Of a stretch of DNA of 64,000 bases, positions 46,933 through 58,048 are shown in pieces. Position numbers and translations under genes: made by a program. This DNA comes from Lathyrus oleraceus (lineage: Eukaryota; Streptophyta; Magnoliopsida; Fabales; Fabaceae). The DNA lies in the NCBI RefSeq assembly GCF_024323335.1, contig NC_066580.1, positions 259,019,332 through 259,083,331 on the forward strand, given 5' to 3'. The notes under the pieces are model-generated. The model was not told the origin of the DNA. It did not search any database and saw only the letters and a list, made by a program, of their open reading frames with translations. Position 1 is the stretch's first letter, and each line of letters opens with the position of its first letter.

Positions 46933-48462
46933 ATGCACATCACCGGATCCTATTGATAACGATTCTGCTATGGCTCGCTTCGACTTTGAAAATCCAATCT
47001 TTCAAGCTGAAGAAAAGGGTGATGAAGACTGTGAACTCCCTGAAGAACTTACCAGGTTATTAAAACAGGAGGAAAGGGTCATTCAACCGCATCAAGAGTC
47101 TGTTGAAGTGATTAATCTCGGCACCGAGGACGCCAAGAGAGAAATCAAGATAGGGGTTGCTTTGGAAGATAATGTGAAGAAAGGGCTGATTGAATTGCTG
47201 CAAGAATATGTTGACATCTTCGCTTGGTCTTATCTGGACATGCCAGGGCTTGACACAGATATTGTGGTACACCGTTTGCCTCTCAAAGAAGGTTGTCCTC
47301 CGGTCAAGCAGAAGCTCAGAAGAACAAGACCAGAGATGGCTGTCAAGATAAAGGAAGAAGTGCAAAAACAGTTGGATGCAGGGTTTCTAGCAGTCACAAA
47401 TTATCCGCCCTGGGTTGCAAATATCGTTCCAGTACCTAAGAAGGATGGAAAGGTACGGATGTGTGTTGACTACCGGGATCTGAACAGAGCTAGTCCTAAA
47501 GATGATTTCCCATTACCTCACATCGACGTTTTGGTGGATAACAAAGCTCAGTTCTCGATATTTTCCTTCATGGATGGCTTTTCTGGCTATAATCAAATTC
47601 AGATGGCACCAGAAGACATGGAGAAGACAACATTCATAACCCCATGGGGCACCTTCTGCTACAAGGTGATGCCATTTGGTCTGAAAAATGTCGGAGATAC
47701 ATATCAACGAGCGATGGTGACTCTTTTCCATGATATGATTCATCATGAAATCGAGGTTTATGTGATGATATGATTGCCAAATCTCAGACAGAAGAAGAAC
47801 ATTTGGTGAATTTGCAGAAATTGTTTGAGCGTTTGAGAAAATTCAAGCTGAGGCTTAATCCGAACAAGTGTACTTTTGGGGTGAGATCTGGAAAATTACT
47901 GGGTTTTATTGTTAGTGAAAAAGGGATTGAGGTGGATCCAGCCAAAGTGAAAGCGATACAGGAAATGCTTGAGCCAAGAACAGAAAAACAAGTCTGTGGA
48001 TTCTTAGGGAGGTTGAACTACATTGCAAGGTTCATCTCTCACCTAACAGCCACGTGCGAGCCAATATTCAAATTGCTGAGAAAAGATCAGGCTATCAGGT
48101 GGAATGATGATTGCCAAAGGGCTTTCGAGAAGATAAAAGAGTATTTGCAGAATCCTCCTATCCTTATGCCTCCGGTCCCAAGGAGACCGCTGATTATGTA
48201 TTTGACAGTACTAGACAATTCCATGGGTTGTGTTCTCGATCAACACGACGAGACAGGTAGGAAAGAGCATGCCATCTACTACCTGAGTAAGAAATTCACA
48301 GATTGCGAGTCGAGATACTCGATGCTTGAAAAGACATGTTGTGCACTTGCATGGGCTGCTAAGCGTTTGAGATAATACATGCTGTCTCACACAACCTTAC
48401 TGATCTCCAAGATGGATCCAGTCAAATACATATTCGAGAAGCCAACTCTCACCGGAAGGGTT
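46933..48462 (+). pseudogene. Reverse transcriptase and RNase H (element D), YVDD frameshift
   Basis: The order is linker (ARFDFENPIFQAEE), YVDIFAWSYLDMPGL, VKQKLRRTRPEMAVKIKEE, KKDGKVRMCVDYRDLN, FSFMDGFSGYNQIQ with the first catalytic Asp, and PFGLKNVGDTYQRAM. At about 47,763-47,769 one G is missing, shifting the frame inside the catalytic YVDD motif; the next frame resumes with DMIAKS. The connection and RNase H follow (PLIMYLTVLDNSMGCVL; AIYYLSKKFTDCESRYSMLE). A TAA at 48373-48375 replaces the expected glutamine. The enzyme is dead but otherwise well preserved. Confidence 0.92.
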
Positions 48463-49066
48463 GCTCGTTGGCAAATGGTACTGACAGAGTACGATATCCA
48501 GTATACATCCCAAAAATCCATCAAGGGGAGTATTCTGTCAGACTATCTTGCTCAACAGCCGATTGATGATTATGAGCCGATGAAGTTTGATTTTCCAGAT
48601 GAAGATATCATGTTCCTCAAGATGAAAGACTGCGAAGAGCCAGTTGTTGAGGAGGGACCTGATCCAGATGAAAAGTGGACTTTGTTGTTTGATGGGGCTG
48701 TCAATACCAGAGGAAGTGGAATTGGCGCTGTCATTACTACTCCGAAAGGTGCCCACGTGCCTTTCACCGCTCGTCTGACTTTTGAGTGCACAAATAATGA
48801 AGCTGAGTATGAAGCCTGTATCTTGGGTATTGAGCAAGCCATTGATTTGAGAATCAAGACTCTGGATATCTTCGGAGATTCAGCTCTAGTGATCAATTAA
48901 GTGAATGGTGATTGGAACACCCTTCAGCCCAATCTAGTCCCTTACAGAGATTACACGAGAAGACTATTGACTTTCTTCACAACTGTAAAGCTGTATCACA
49001 TACCTCGTGATGAGAACCAGATGGCAGATGCTCTTGCCACTATATCCTCCATGATCAACGTGATTC
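48463..49066 (+). pseudogene. Second (archaeal-type) RNase H (element D), one stop
   Basis: This is an RNase H-like domain between the RT-linked RNase H and integrase, as reported for the Tat lineage. Catalytic residues look complete: Asp in LLFDGAVNTRGSGIG, Glu in NNEAEYEACILGIEQA, Asp in IFGDSALVIN and Asp in IPRDENQMADALA. A TAA at 48898-48900, directly after GDSALVIN, replaces a glutamine codon. Translation of the second half is lost unless the stop is read through. Confidence 0.8.
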
Positions 49067-50406
49067 GGTGGAACCACGCTCCCAGGATCGATGTGATGCG
49101 CCTCGACAGGGCCGCGTATGTGTTTGCTGCTGAACTGGTAGTTGACGACAAGCCCTGGTATCACGACATCAAGCGCTTTCTGAAGAATCAAGAGTACCCT
49201 GCAGGGGCATCCAACAATGATAGAAAGACTTTGAGAAGATTGGCAGGCAGTTTCTTCTTGAACAAAGACGATGTGTTGTATAAGAGGAACTTCGACATGG
49301 TTTTGCTCAGATGCGTGGATAGACATGAAGCAGACATGTTAATGCAGGAAGTTCATGAAGGCTCCTTCGGTACTCATGCCGGCGGACATGCAATGGCTAA
49401 GAAATTGTTGAGAGCGGGATATTACTGGATGACCATGGAATCTGATTGTTTCAAATATGCTCGGAAGTGTCATAAATGCCAGATCTATGTTGATAAGGTA
49501 CATGTGCTGCCAAATCCTTTGAATGTGATGTCTTCGCCGTGGCCTTTTGCTATGTGGGGCATTGATATGATTGGAAAGATTGAGCCGACCGCCTCCAATG
49601 GGCATTGCTTCATCCTTGTTGCCATCGACTATTTCACCAAGTGGGTCGAAGCAGCATCGTTCGCGAATGTCACCAGACATGTGGTTGCCCGTTTCATCAA
49701 GAAAGAAATCATTTGTCGCTATGGGATTCCCGAAAGAATCATTACTGATAATGGTTCTAATCTCAACAACAAAATGATGAAGGAGTTGTGCCAGAACTTC
49801 AACATTCAGCATCACAATTCTTCCCCTTACCGCCCTAAGATGAACGGTGATGTTGAGGCGGCAAATAAGAACATAAAGAAGATTGTGCAGAAGATGGTCG
49901 TTACGTACAGAGATTGGCATGAGATGCTACCCTTCGCCTTGCATGGGTACCGTACTTCAGTACGTACATCGACCGGGGCAACCCCCTACTCCCTTGTGTA
50001 TGGTATGGAAGCAGTCCTACCTGTTGAAGTGGAGATTCCTTCTCTAAGAGTCCTGTTGGATGTCAACTTAGACGAAGCTGAATGGATTCGGACAAGGTTC
50101 AATGAGTTGAGTCTTATCGAAGAGAAGCGAATGGCAGCCATTTGTCATGGGCAGTTGTATCAGAGTCAGATGAAGAGAGCCTTTGATCAGAAAGTGCGTC
50201 CTCGATGCTTCCAGGTCGGAGATTTGGTGTTGAAAAGGATCCTTCCTCCTCAGACAGATCACATGGGCAAGTGGACTCCTAACTATGATGGATCGTATAT
50301 TGTCACCAAGGTTTTTGATGGTGGGGCCTTAATGCTTGCAACTATGGATGGTGAAAACTTCACTTCCCCTGTGAACTCAGACGCAGTTAAAAAATACTTC
50401 GCATAA
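49067..50406 (+). CDS. Integrase of element D, intact reading frame
   Basis: An uninterrupted 501-codon frame from 48901 to 50406 covers the end of the second RNase H and all of integrase. Numbering from 48901, His152 (HEGSFGTH) and Cys190/Cys193 (CHKC) belong to the zinc finger. The catalytic triad is Asp222 (GIDMIG), Asp283 (ITDNGSNLNN) and Glu319 (NGDVEAANKN), giving the DD35E spacing. The C-terminal GPY/F module is altered (GKWTPNYDGSY, Ser for Pro). It ends VKKYFA-stop, the normal end of the polyprotein. Being part of a polyprotein broken upstream, it is probably not expressed. Confidence 0.9.
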
Positions 50407-50416
50407 AATAGACCCG

Positions 50417-50604
50417 CTGGACAGTAAAAAGAATAGTCCAGACAAAAATGGGCATCCCGACGAACCAAGAAAACGAAAAGGTTCGGGCAAAAATTAGGGA
50501 TTAAAAATGAAAAGATCGTACACCCGGTAAGTTGAAAACCTGAAAAGGCAACTTAGGCAAAAATGGATATCCTGGTGGATTGAAAACCCGAAAAGGGCGA
50601 TCCA
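50417..50604 (+). other. Tandem stem-loop array after integrase (element D)
   Basis: Four hairpins in 190 bp: CTGGAC/GTCCAG (50417-50441), CGAACC/GGTTCG (50461-50485), TAAGTTG/CAACTTA with inner CCT-GAAA-AGG (50528-50555), and TGGATTG/CGATCCA with CCC-GAAAA-GGG (50576-50604). Each is followed by an (G)ACAAAAA/GGCAAAAA run. The inner CCT/AGG replaces CCC/GGG of A, a compensatory change. Confidence 0.8.
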
Positions 50605-51179
50605 GGCAAAAGTTAGGGATTAAACGAATGACTGCGTTCCGAGTAGTTCTGAATCTCATCTCGTGTCAATGACTGGAAACTTTTGAAGGATAGGAAACAG
50701 TCCAATCACTCTTTTCAGAAAGCTGATCATCTGGAGGATCTTGAAGACGAGCAAGTCATAGCAGAATTGGAACCCAATAGAAATCCATTTCACATTGCCA
50801 TTAGATTAATTTCTGTTTTTATCTTTTGTGCGATTAACTCTTTCCAGGGATTGCTTCCTGATGTAAATGCCTATTCAGAGGCCATTCCATCAATAAAATC
50901 ATGTTATTTAGTATATCTCTGTTTTCATTTTCATTTTACTATTTTGTTTGCAAAAATGACGTCCAAATTTTTGATAAACATTGCATCATGAAACATAAGA
51001 GCTTTACAGGTACATGCTTAGTAAACATTTAAAATTGCTGTAAATGTTAAGTGCTTTAGATCGTCTATTCAGAACAGGTACCCTCGGGGCATTTCCTTAA
51101 GGTTCCCAACCGATGATCGCATATGTTTTTCTTCAACAGTTGGTATTTGGTATCTTATCCCTGCAGAGCTGATCAGAGC

Positions 51180-51680
51180 ATTGGATTCTTCAATCCCCAG
51201 CAGACTCTCACTGGTGTACCTCCCCCAAGCGGTTGTTTTAGAATATACACTCCCTAGTAGAGTTGACAGTGCCAGACTATATATCCCCAGCGGAGTTGAC
51301 AGTGCCAGACTGTATCTTCCCAGCAGAAGCGGCTGCTCCTTAGAGTTCGATGCCAGATCGATAATCCCAACGCCAGATCCGTGGTCCCTTTCCTTAAAGA
51401 AGAATCTCGGTACCGTATCGGTGTTTTCTTCCCCTGCTGAGTCGTCTCTCTCGCAGATTATGGTTGCCAGAACCACTATCGCTTTCCCCAACAGCAGGTT
51501 TTCAGTGTCGTTCTCTCCCCAGTCAGAGTCTCGGTATTTCGTCATTGCTAGAACACCGTGTGGCGGGTCATTTCCCCACAGAGTTCTTTGCGCTGTGCAT
51601 CTCCAACAGCCTTGCCAGGGTCCAGAAGATGGTGATCATTTCCCCAGCAGATTCCCTTGCCTCGGCTTGGCATTCTACCC
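51180..51680 (+). repeat. Cluster of TCCCCAGCAGA-like motifs
   Basis: At least ten degenerate copies, for example TCCCCAGCAGACTCTC (51193), TCCCCAGCGGAGTTGACA (51290), TTCCCCTGCTGAGTCGTC (51428) and TTTCCCCAGCAGATTCCC (51638). ATATATCCC/AGTGCCAGAC stretches repeat with them. The motif resembles the complement of the PBS. Confidence 0.65.
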
Positions 51681-51954
51681 AGCATTTCGCATCCCTGCAT
51701 GTAGAATCATATTGCATTGCATCCTCCCAAATCGCGTAGCATTTCCATTTTCATGGAGCATTACGCCATTGAAAAATTCAAACATACGCATGTAAGCATA
51801 AAACATTCTCGGTATCCCAAGTGATAAGCCAGAAGTTGTTTCCGGTACTCAGACTGAAGATTGTTCATGACTTACCTTTATTATCTCCAGCAAGTGTCAT
51901 TGGCCCATGCGCCGCCTCTATTATCTTTCCCTATTTCTGCCGATGCTGACAGGC

Positions 51955-52580
51955 ATGAAGTTTCCGGTATTCAGATCGAAGTGGCATTCAGGCCAGTTTC
52001 CGGTATTCAGACCGAAGTGGCATTCAGGCCAATTTTCCGATGTTCAGATCGAAGAAGTTTGCGACATTCAGGTCGATGCAACTTGTGGCATTCAGGCCAG
52101 TTTCCGGTATTCAGACCGAAGTGGCGTTCAGGCCAGTTTTCCGATGTTCAGATCGAAGAAGTTTCCGACATTCAGGTTGATGCAACTTGCGGCGTTCAGG
52201 CCAGTTTTCCGATGTTCAGATCGAAGAAGTTTCCGACGTTCAGGTCGATGCAACTTGTGGCATTCAGGCCAATTTTCCGATATTCAGATCGAAGTGGCAT
52301 TCAGGCCAATTTTCCGATATTCAGATCGAAGTGGCATTCAGGCCAGTTTTCCGATGTTAAGATCGAAGAAGTTTCCGACATTCAGGTCGACGCAACTTGT
52401 GGCATTCAGGCCAGCCTCTCGGTGTTCAGACCGATATTAATAATCTCATATCTTTCGTTGTTCAGATCGAAGTCATTTCCAGTATTCAGACTGATGAGCG
52501 GCATTCAGACCATGGTTATTTCTGTGTTACCATTTATTTTGGTATCCAGGTTAACATTCTTTTTCGGTATTCAGACTGAC
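51955..52580 (+). repeat. Minisatellite, ATTCAGATCGAAG / ATTCAGGCCAG units
   Basis: About 600 bp built from two alternating 17-18 bp units, GTATTCAGACCGAAGT and GGCATTCAGGCCAGTTT. They combine into 35-36 bp and 68-70 bp higher-order repeats with GAAGAAGTTTCCGAC and GATGCAACTTGTGGC variants. Units degrade toward both edges. Specific to D here; A and C lack it. Confidence 0.85.
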
Positions 52581-52755
52581 TCTCACCGTACCAGACGGAT
52601 TCTTCTTTCAAGACCACCTCTTTGCCGATTCTGACAGGCATTGTTACTTCACTTCACTTCAGTGCAAATTTTCGGGCTTTTATTGTATTCAATCCCTTGA
52701 TACCTCGAAAGTGCGAAAGCCGCTGCTATCTTCTTTTCGGGTCTCCAGTTGATTG

Positions 52756-52767
52756 AATAGGGGCAAC
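52756..52767 (+). promoter_or_regulatory. Polypurine tract (element D)
   Basis: AATAGGGGCAAC directly precedes the 3' LTR start; nearly the same as in element A. Confidence 0.8.
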
Positions 52768-54907
52768 TGTAATACCTCAAAATTTGCCCCCCTCATTCAT
52801 TCATTCATTTTTAGGTCATTTAACATTTCATATTGCATTTCATCATGTCAATCGGAATTAGATCCAAGAAGCTAGAATATCATCCAAGACACTTTGTGGG
52901 TCCTATCTGGGTGATCAGTCAACACAAGGGAATGGCTTGAGATACTTCCAACATGTTCAAATGGGGTCTATTCATCAGTCAAAACGTTAATCTTGAAGGA
53001 GCAAAAGTTTGTTCATGAGCTGTCATGCTCGCTAGGCGAGCAGAATGGGTCGCCAAGCGAGTCCCAAGAAAAGCCACCAGAATCACCTATCCTCAGAGGA
53101 ATTTCTTGAACTGTCATGCTCGCTAGGCGAAGCCCACACGTTTTGAAAAAAAAATGAAAAAATAAAGAAAAACGAAAAAAAAAATAATAATAAAATATAA
53201 CAGAAAAATCTTGGACTTGGACCTCTCTCATTTTGAGCCCCCAAAGTCACAAAAATCAGGTTATAAATTCTAGACTTCCATCTCCCAAAAAACCCTGGGA
53301 AAAAGATAGTGAGAGAAGAGCTAACAGAGTTCAGAGCAACCTCCAGAGACTGAAGGGAACTCATCTACAAATAGCCAATCCCATCTCATATAAACCCTCA
53401 GATTGCTTTGCAAACTCAACCGGGCATTCAATTTCATTCGATCTCTCCAATCAGGGCTCACATGACTCCTGAAAGGATAGCTTGCTTGGCATTCCATTTT
53501 ATTTGTGGGATACCATTTGGAGCTTTATTCCGATTACCTATATTGACTTGCTTTCTTTGATGGTGCCAGCTCGAGAGATCTCTGGGTTTCTTATTTCTTT
53601 AGCTGTTATTACTTCAGATCTTTATCCGTGTGGTAGACCTCTTGATCCCTTTATCTTTCACGCATTTTACCACTTTCTTAGCTGGAAGACCTCGATAGAA
53701 GGCAATGTTTTCTTTTGTTTATTTACTTTTGTGCCCAAAGACCTCCAAAAGGAGGCACCAGTGCTAAAGACCTCCACGAAGAGGCAATTGACGGATAAAA
53801 GGGATTAGTAATCAATCCCCCGTTATTCAGTGTGTCGTTCTTTATGCTCGCACTACGTGCTGATGCTTCAGAACAAAAGCCCAAGATCTTTTGTCCGGTC
53901 AGTCAGTGGAGAGGGTTCCACCTTTCTGAATCCCCACTTTTTTGTCATGAGCTCACCCTGTCCAGGGTTAAGAGCTATGAGGTCTTATCCTCATTACCCT
54001 TTTGATCTGCTCACCCTGACGTTCAATGTCAGTGGTTAAGAGCCCATTTGATTACCTATTCCATGGCTTGTTTGTCGAGGTTGATATGACCCCTCTTGAC
54101 TAAAGCCCTACCCATGTAGGTTTGAGCCCCCTTGGTGGCATTTTACTTTATGCATGTTTGTTTTGTATGGTGTGATCGTCTCCCTATAGGATTGCTAGGC
54201 TTCGTATAGTCTCTCATTTGCATGTCGATTAAGGCAGCACTGTTCCTTCGTCTAGGACTTCTTTTTTGCATGAGCATTCCTAAAACACAAACAAACTCAT
54301 TGATATTTCTTCTCCTATGAACACGTTAACTCCTTCTACTACAAGCGAGTAAGTCTCCAAAGGTCGAGCATCCGGTAGATTGCATAGTAACGTCGTTCAT
54401 CTAAAAAACACAACCCTTAACCCGTAGTTAGCCGAACTACGGTTTGCTCTGATTCTCATTCCAGATGAGATACGTAGGCATAAGACGTGATGTCTTAGTG
54501 AGCACACTCCTCTCTAACCCATAGGTAGCCGAGCTACTAAGACTTTGATTCTCATATTCAGATGAGATACGTATGTAGTGGATGCGACATCCGTGCGAGT
54601 CATTTTCTTTTGACCCCTCTTTTAGTAAATAGTACATTAGATAAACCCACACCCTTTAGACAAGAACAACAAGAGTGGATCCCGTAGAGTACTACGGATG
54701 CGTAGGGGTGCTAATACCTTCCCTTCGCATAATCGACTCCCGAACCCAAGATTTGGTTGCGAGACCTTGTCTTTTCCTTTCCCTTTTCCAAGTTTACTTT
54801 GAGCATTTCCTTTCCCTCCTTTGGGATAAATAACGCACGGTGGCGACTCTTCTATCTTTTCTTTCTCGCCGGTTGTTTTTTTTCATCTCCTTTTTCAGGT
54901 TGTGACA
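52768..54907 (+). repeat. 3' LTR of element D, 2,140 bp
   Basis: It aligns throughout with the 5' LTR; TATA-like TTATAAATT is at 53261-53269. It ends CAGGTTGTGACA, then GTCTT. The PBS-like TGGCGACTCT at 54841-54850 is intact here, while the 5' LTR has a G-to-A change (TGGCAACTCT). Confidence 0.95.
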
Positions 54908-54912
54908 GTCTT
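54908..54912. other. Target-site duplication GTCTT, right copy
   Basis: It follows the 3' LTR of D and continues into gag of element C (TCAATTCCTTGCGCAG). Confidence 0.95.
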
Positions 54913-55338
54913 CAATTCCTTGCGCAGCTCAAGAAACTGATCCTTCATCTCATCCATATTTTCATAAACATCAGGACCTTCAGAAGGCTCGGAATGGTAA
55001 ATGGTTTGCTCGACACAAGGCAGAGTATGCACAATAGGAGGAGGTAAAGACAGTACCGGGCTAGATGCCAACACAGAAGAAAATGTTGGCACGTACCCTT
55101 CAGGCACAAAGTTTGGTGGCATCCCTCATGAGAACCCAACAGGCATGGTAGGAATAGACTGGCTAGCAACCACAGGCACAGATGATAAAGAAATCTTTGA
55201 AATAACAGTCCTCTGAGGAGGAGGAGTTGTAGGAGGTGGAGATGGTTGATTCTGAGCAGCAATCACAGACTCTATCAAGGCTGTGAGTCTGGAAAAATCA
55301 TCCTTTAATTATTTGTTATCCTGATCAAGATGCTCCAT
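54908..55338 (-). pseudogene. gag N-terminus (element C), separated by D
   Basis: The start ATG at 55338-55336 (MEHLDQDNK) is soon followed by a TAA, then LKDDFSRLTALIESVIAAQN, a proline-rich tract, and VYENMDEMKDQFLELRKELK running into the GTCTT target. It matches 10,430-10,863 of element B. A stop lies near 55,128 (HE-stop region). The rest of gag is at 39708-41320. Confidence 0.85.
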
Positions 55339-55609
55339 TCTTCTCAGACGATTAGCTCAGGTGTTATAGTGATGAGTCAGCTTGGCTGATACACAAAAGA
55401 AGAACTGATAAGACATCTGGTGGAAGAAACCTATTATGCAAATGATGCATGAAATGCAATGTTTTTATTGTTTTTAATTTCAAGGAACATATGAAGTCTC
55501 ATTTGCAAATGTTTTTAATTAGTAATAACAATTAACAATAACAATTCAATTGACCAAAAAATCTCTTTTTATTCATAAAATTGGAAGGATTACACTGAGT
55601 ACATTTTTA

Positions 55610-57155
55610 GAAACCAAAATATAAATACAAGAGAAAAAGGAAACTATCATCATAAGGATCCATAGCAACAACATCAGATGATCTGGCCAAGGGAGCGTAC
55701 TTCCTTTGGATGCGTTGAATCTCGAGTCAAAGGACATCTTCATCTGAGCTTTCTCAAGGACAAGTTGATCAACAATCTTCTTCCAAGCACCGGAAGGCTG
55801 AGGCATACTAGAGGAAAATAAATCCTCTAGCCCTTTCTGTCTTTTCACTGCAGACTCCTCAAGAATATCAATAAGTGTATCCTTGTCTTTTGACTCAAGT
55901 TGCAACTCCTCATGTTTTCGGTTCAAAGCATGGAACCGCTCCTCCTAAAGGTCTCTCTCTTGATTCATCTTGGCATGTGCGTCTTCCAACTCCTCTACGT
56001 CTTGGTTAGGGAGAGTTGATGCCTCATCCACAACCACAGACATAGGTCTCTCACAAGCGTACGACATCTTAAGCTCCAAAGCTCTCTTCTTCACCCAAAT
56101 AGTGTATGCTTCTAAAGCTACACAGTTGCATGGACCAAGCTCGGATCTTCCTTTCCTATGCACATTGTGCCAAGCATGTACCATTATATTCTTCCTATGT
56201 TGGGGATCTTTACCCTCCTGATAGAATAGACCCTCTAACTGAATGTCATTAGGCTTATCTCTTAAGAGGAACCCAAGTTGATGACGAGTCGAGGAAGGTT
56301 TGTAGTTGATTCCTCTTTGCGTACCAATGAGAGGCAAGTTAGAGAACTCACTACAACTGTCAATAATATCCAAGCTACCCAATACAGAATCATACCAAAT
56401 AATATCATCATTAGTGAGAGACATAAGTCTCTAAGACCACTGTAGACATTGTCGGTTCTCTAAGAAAGCAGGCGTTTGAGGCAAGTGCAAAATAAACCAC
56501 TTGTATAGAAGAGGAACACAACACACAATAGTCCCACCACCTTTAGAATTCCTCAAATGCAAAGAGAAATACATGTCACCCAACATAGTCTAAACATGAT
56601 TCCCAATCTAGAAGATTCTAATGGCTTTAACATCAATAAAATCGTCAATGTTAGGGAACAAAGCTAAACCATAGATGAGCAATACAAAGATGGCTTCAAA
56701 GGCGCCCATGCTACCGGCTTGATAAAAATAGTAGCCCTACCAATGAGAGTATCAGAAGACAACCTAAGAATCCCTCATTTCTTCACCAAATGAGCATCAA
56801 TCTCTAATTTCTTCAGATGAAGAGCTTCGACTATGACATGAGATTTAGGAATCTCCTCTAATCTATTGAAAGGTACCTTGTTAGATAAGGGCATACCCAA
56901 GATATGAGCATACTCCTCTAACATGGGCACAAGCTGATAGTCAGGAAAAGTGAAGCATCGATAGAGAGGGTCATATAACTGAACCAAAACACTCAAAAAT
57001 CATTCAACCACATCAGTAGATAATATGAACAAGAGCATCCCATGACGTTGCTTGAAGTCCAAGGGATCTAATACAAAGGATGACAACTTCCTTAGCTCTT
57101 TCAAATCAGGACATCTGAAACTGTACTTTTTAGTGTTCCTTCATCCATAATCCAT
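55610..57155 (-). pseudogene. ORF1 (element C), heavily interrupted
   Basis: Same protein as in B at 11191-12642. The start is placed at ATG 57155-57153, with a stop after four codons. Recognisable parts are LVQLYDPLYRCFTFPDYQLV and MLEEYAHILGMPL (56775-56996), SLTNDDIIWYDSVLGSLDII and TRHQLGFLLRDKPND (55945-56424), and a charged coiled-coil end (55610-55926). The section between 56,430 and 56,770 carries several stops. C keeps the glutamine that is a stop in B. Confidence 0.8.
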
Positions 57156-58022
57156 GGTCTAAAAATATTTGCAAACAAGACCTTAGTTCCCTTGAAATTT
57201 ATTTTCTGTGATGAATGTTATGATGTGTATGTATACATGAATACAACAATCACATACAAGGGATCACACACAAGGCAAACACAAACAAAGGTCAAGGTAT
57301 GGATCAAGTCATCATCATGATCAATCATCCATTTTGGTGGATTAAGATTTTCACCTTATCAACACCCAAGTTCCATTGATATTGATGAGACTGGTCGGAT
57401 CAACCAAGAATCAAAGGGTTTGTTGTGAGTCACGAGAATGGAGTCAGATTAAGAACCATCCCAAAGGAGTGTACTAAGGATAAAAACTTGTAGATCATGT
57501 TTTAAAAAGTTCCCAGAGTCGTGATCCCATCTATCGGATACTATAGGTTAGGATGACTGACTCATCAACCCATAGTATTCTTAAGAGAAACTCGTCTGAG
57601 TGTAGCATCGCGTAACAACTGTTATCAAGTCTACATTTGAATAGTCTCCGCACTACGTCCTAAATAAGACAAGTTGGATTAAATGTTCTATGGTCATTAA
57701 CTTCTCGGACCCCCAAATTAGAGAAAGTAATTCATACCCACGACTTACTTGTGTGACATTATTAACTCCAAAGAGGTCTCCACTGAGTGGGGGATCTCAT
57801 GTCACCTCTTTCAGTACTACTCCTTCCTAGATAACATGACTATAACACCCTCATATCTTAGATTGCACTCAAGTTCGGGTTAAAACTTATCTCACCACAC
57901 AGATATCACCAAGCACAATAGACAGATTATATCACATAAACAATATATACAAACAAACAAACATCAAATATCAATATATATATAATACACGCAAAACGTA
58001 GGCTAAACCCACTGAGTACTAC
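57156..58022 (-). other. 5' leader of element C
   Basis: Non-coding and homologous to the leader of B (shared GGTGGATTA and GCACTACGTCCTAAAT blocks on the plus strand). Confidence 0.6.
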
Positions 58023-58039
58023 TCCCCAGCAGAGTCCCA
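58023..58039 (-). promoter_or_regulatory. Primer-binding site (element C), one base lost
   Basis: On the minus strand TGGGACTCTGCTGGGGA, missing a base of the TGGCGACTC start seen in E. It lies 9 bp from the LTR end. Confidence 0.8.
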
Positions 58040-58048
58040 CTTAATTTC

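Larger units (their letters stand above)
50407..52755 (+). other. 3' UTR of element D
   Basis: 2.35 kb without coding sequence. In order it has the hairpin array, a neutral stretch, a cluster of TCCCCAGCAGA-type motifs (about 51,180-51,680), and a minisatellite (51,955-52,580). Two long frames cross the minisatellite only because its units keep the frame open. Confidence 0.75.
41321..54907 (+). mobile_element. Element D: complete 13.6 kb Tat-lineage retrotransposon in gag of C
   Basis: A full-length element with two LTRs (2,190 and 2,140 bp), PBS, gag, protease remnant, intron, RT-RNase H, second RNase H, integrase, long 3' UTR and polypurine tract, flanked by GTCTT. It shares PBS, polypurine tract, intron and domain order with Ogre but lacks ORF1 and has unrelated, shorter LTRs starting TGTAATACCTCAAAATTTGC. 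In a 600-bp stretch of the LTRs I hand-counted about 17 differences (near 3%), so the insertion is not recent. Stops, a frameshift and the loss of protease make it non-autonomous. Confidence 0.95.

Noticed and set aside
51955..52580. CRISPR-like alternation of repeats
   Set aside because: Units are degenerate and contiguous without unique spacers, and the context is a plant retrotransposon.
51861..52634. Long open frames (257 and 177 codons) in the 3' UTR of D
   Set aside because: They follow the minisatellite, whose units contain no stop in two frames; the products are repetitive and resemble no protein.
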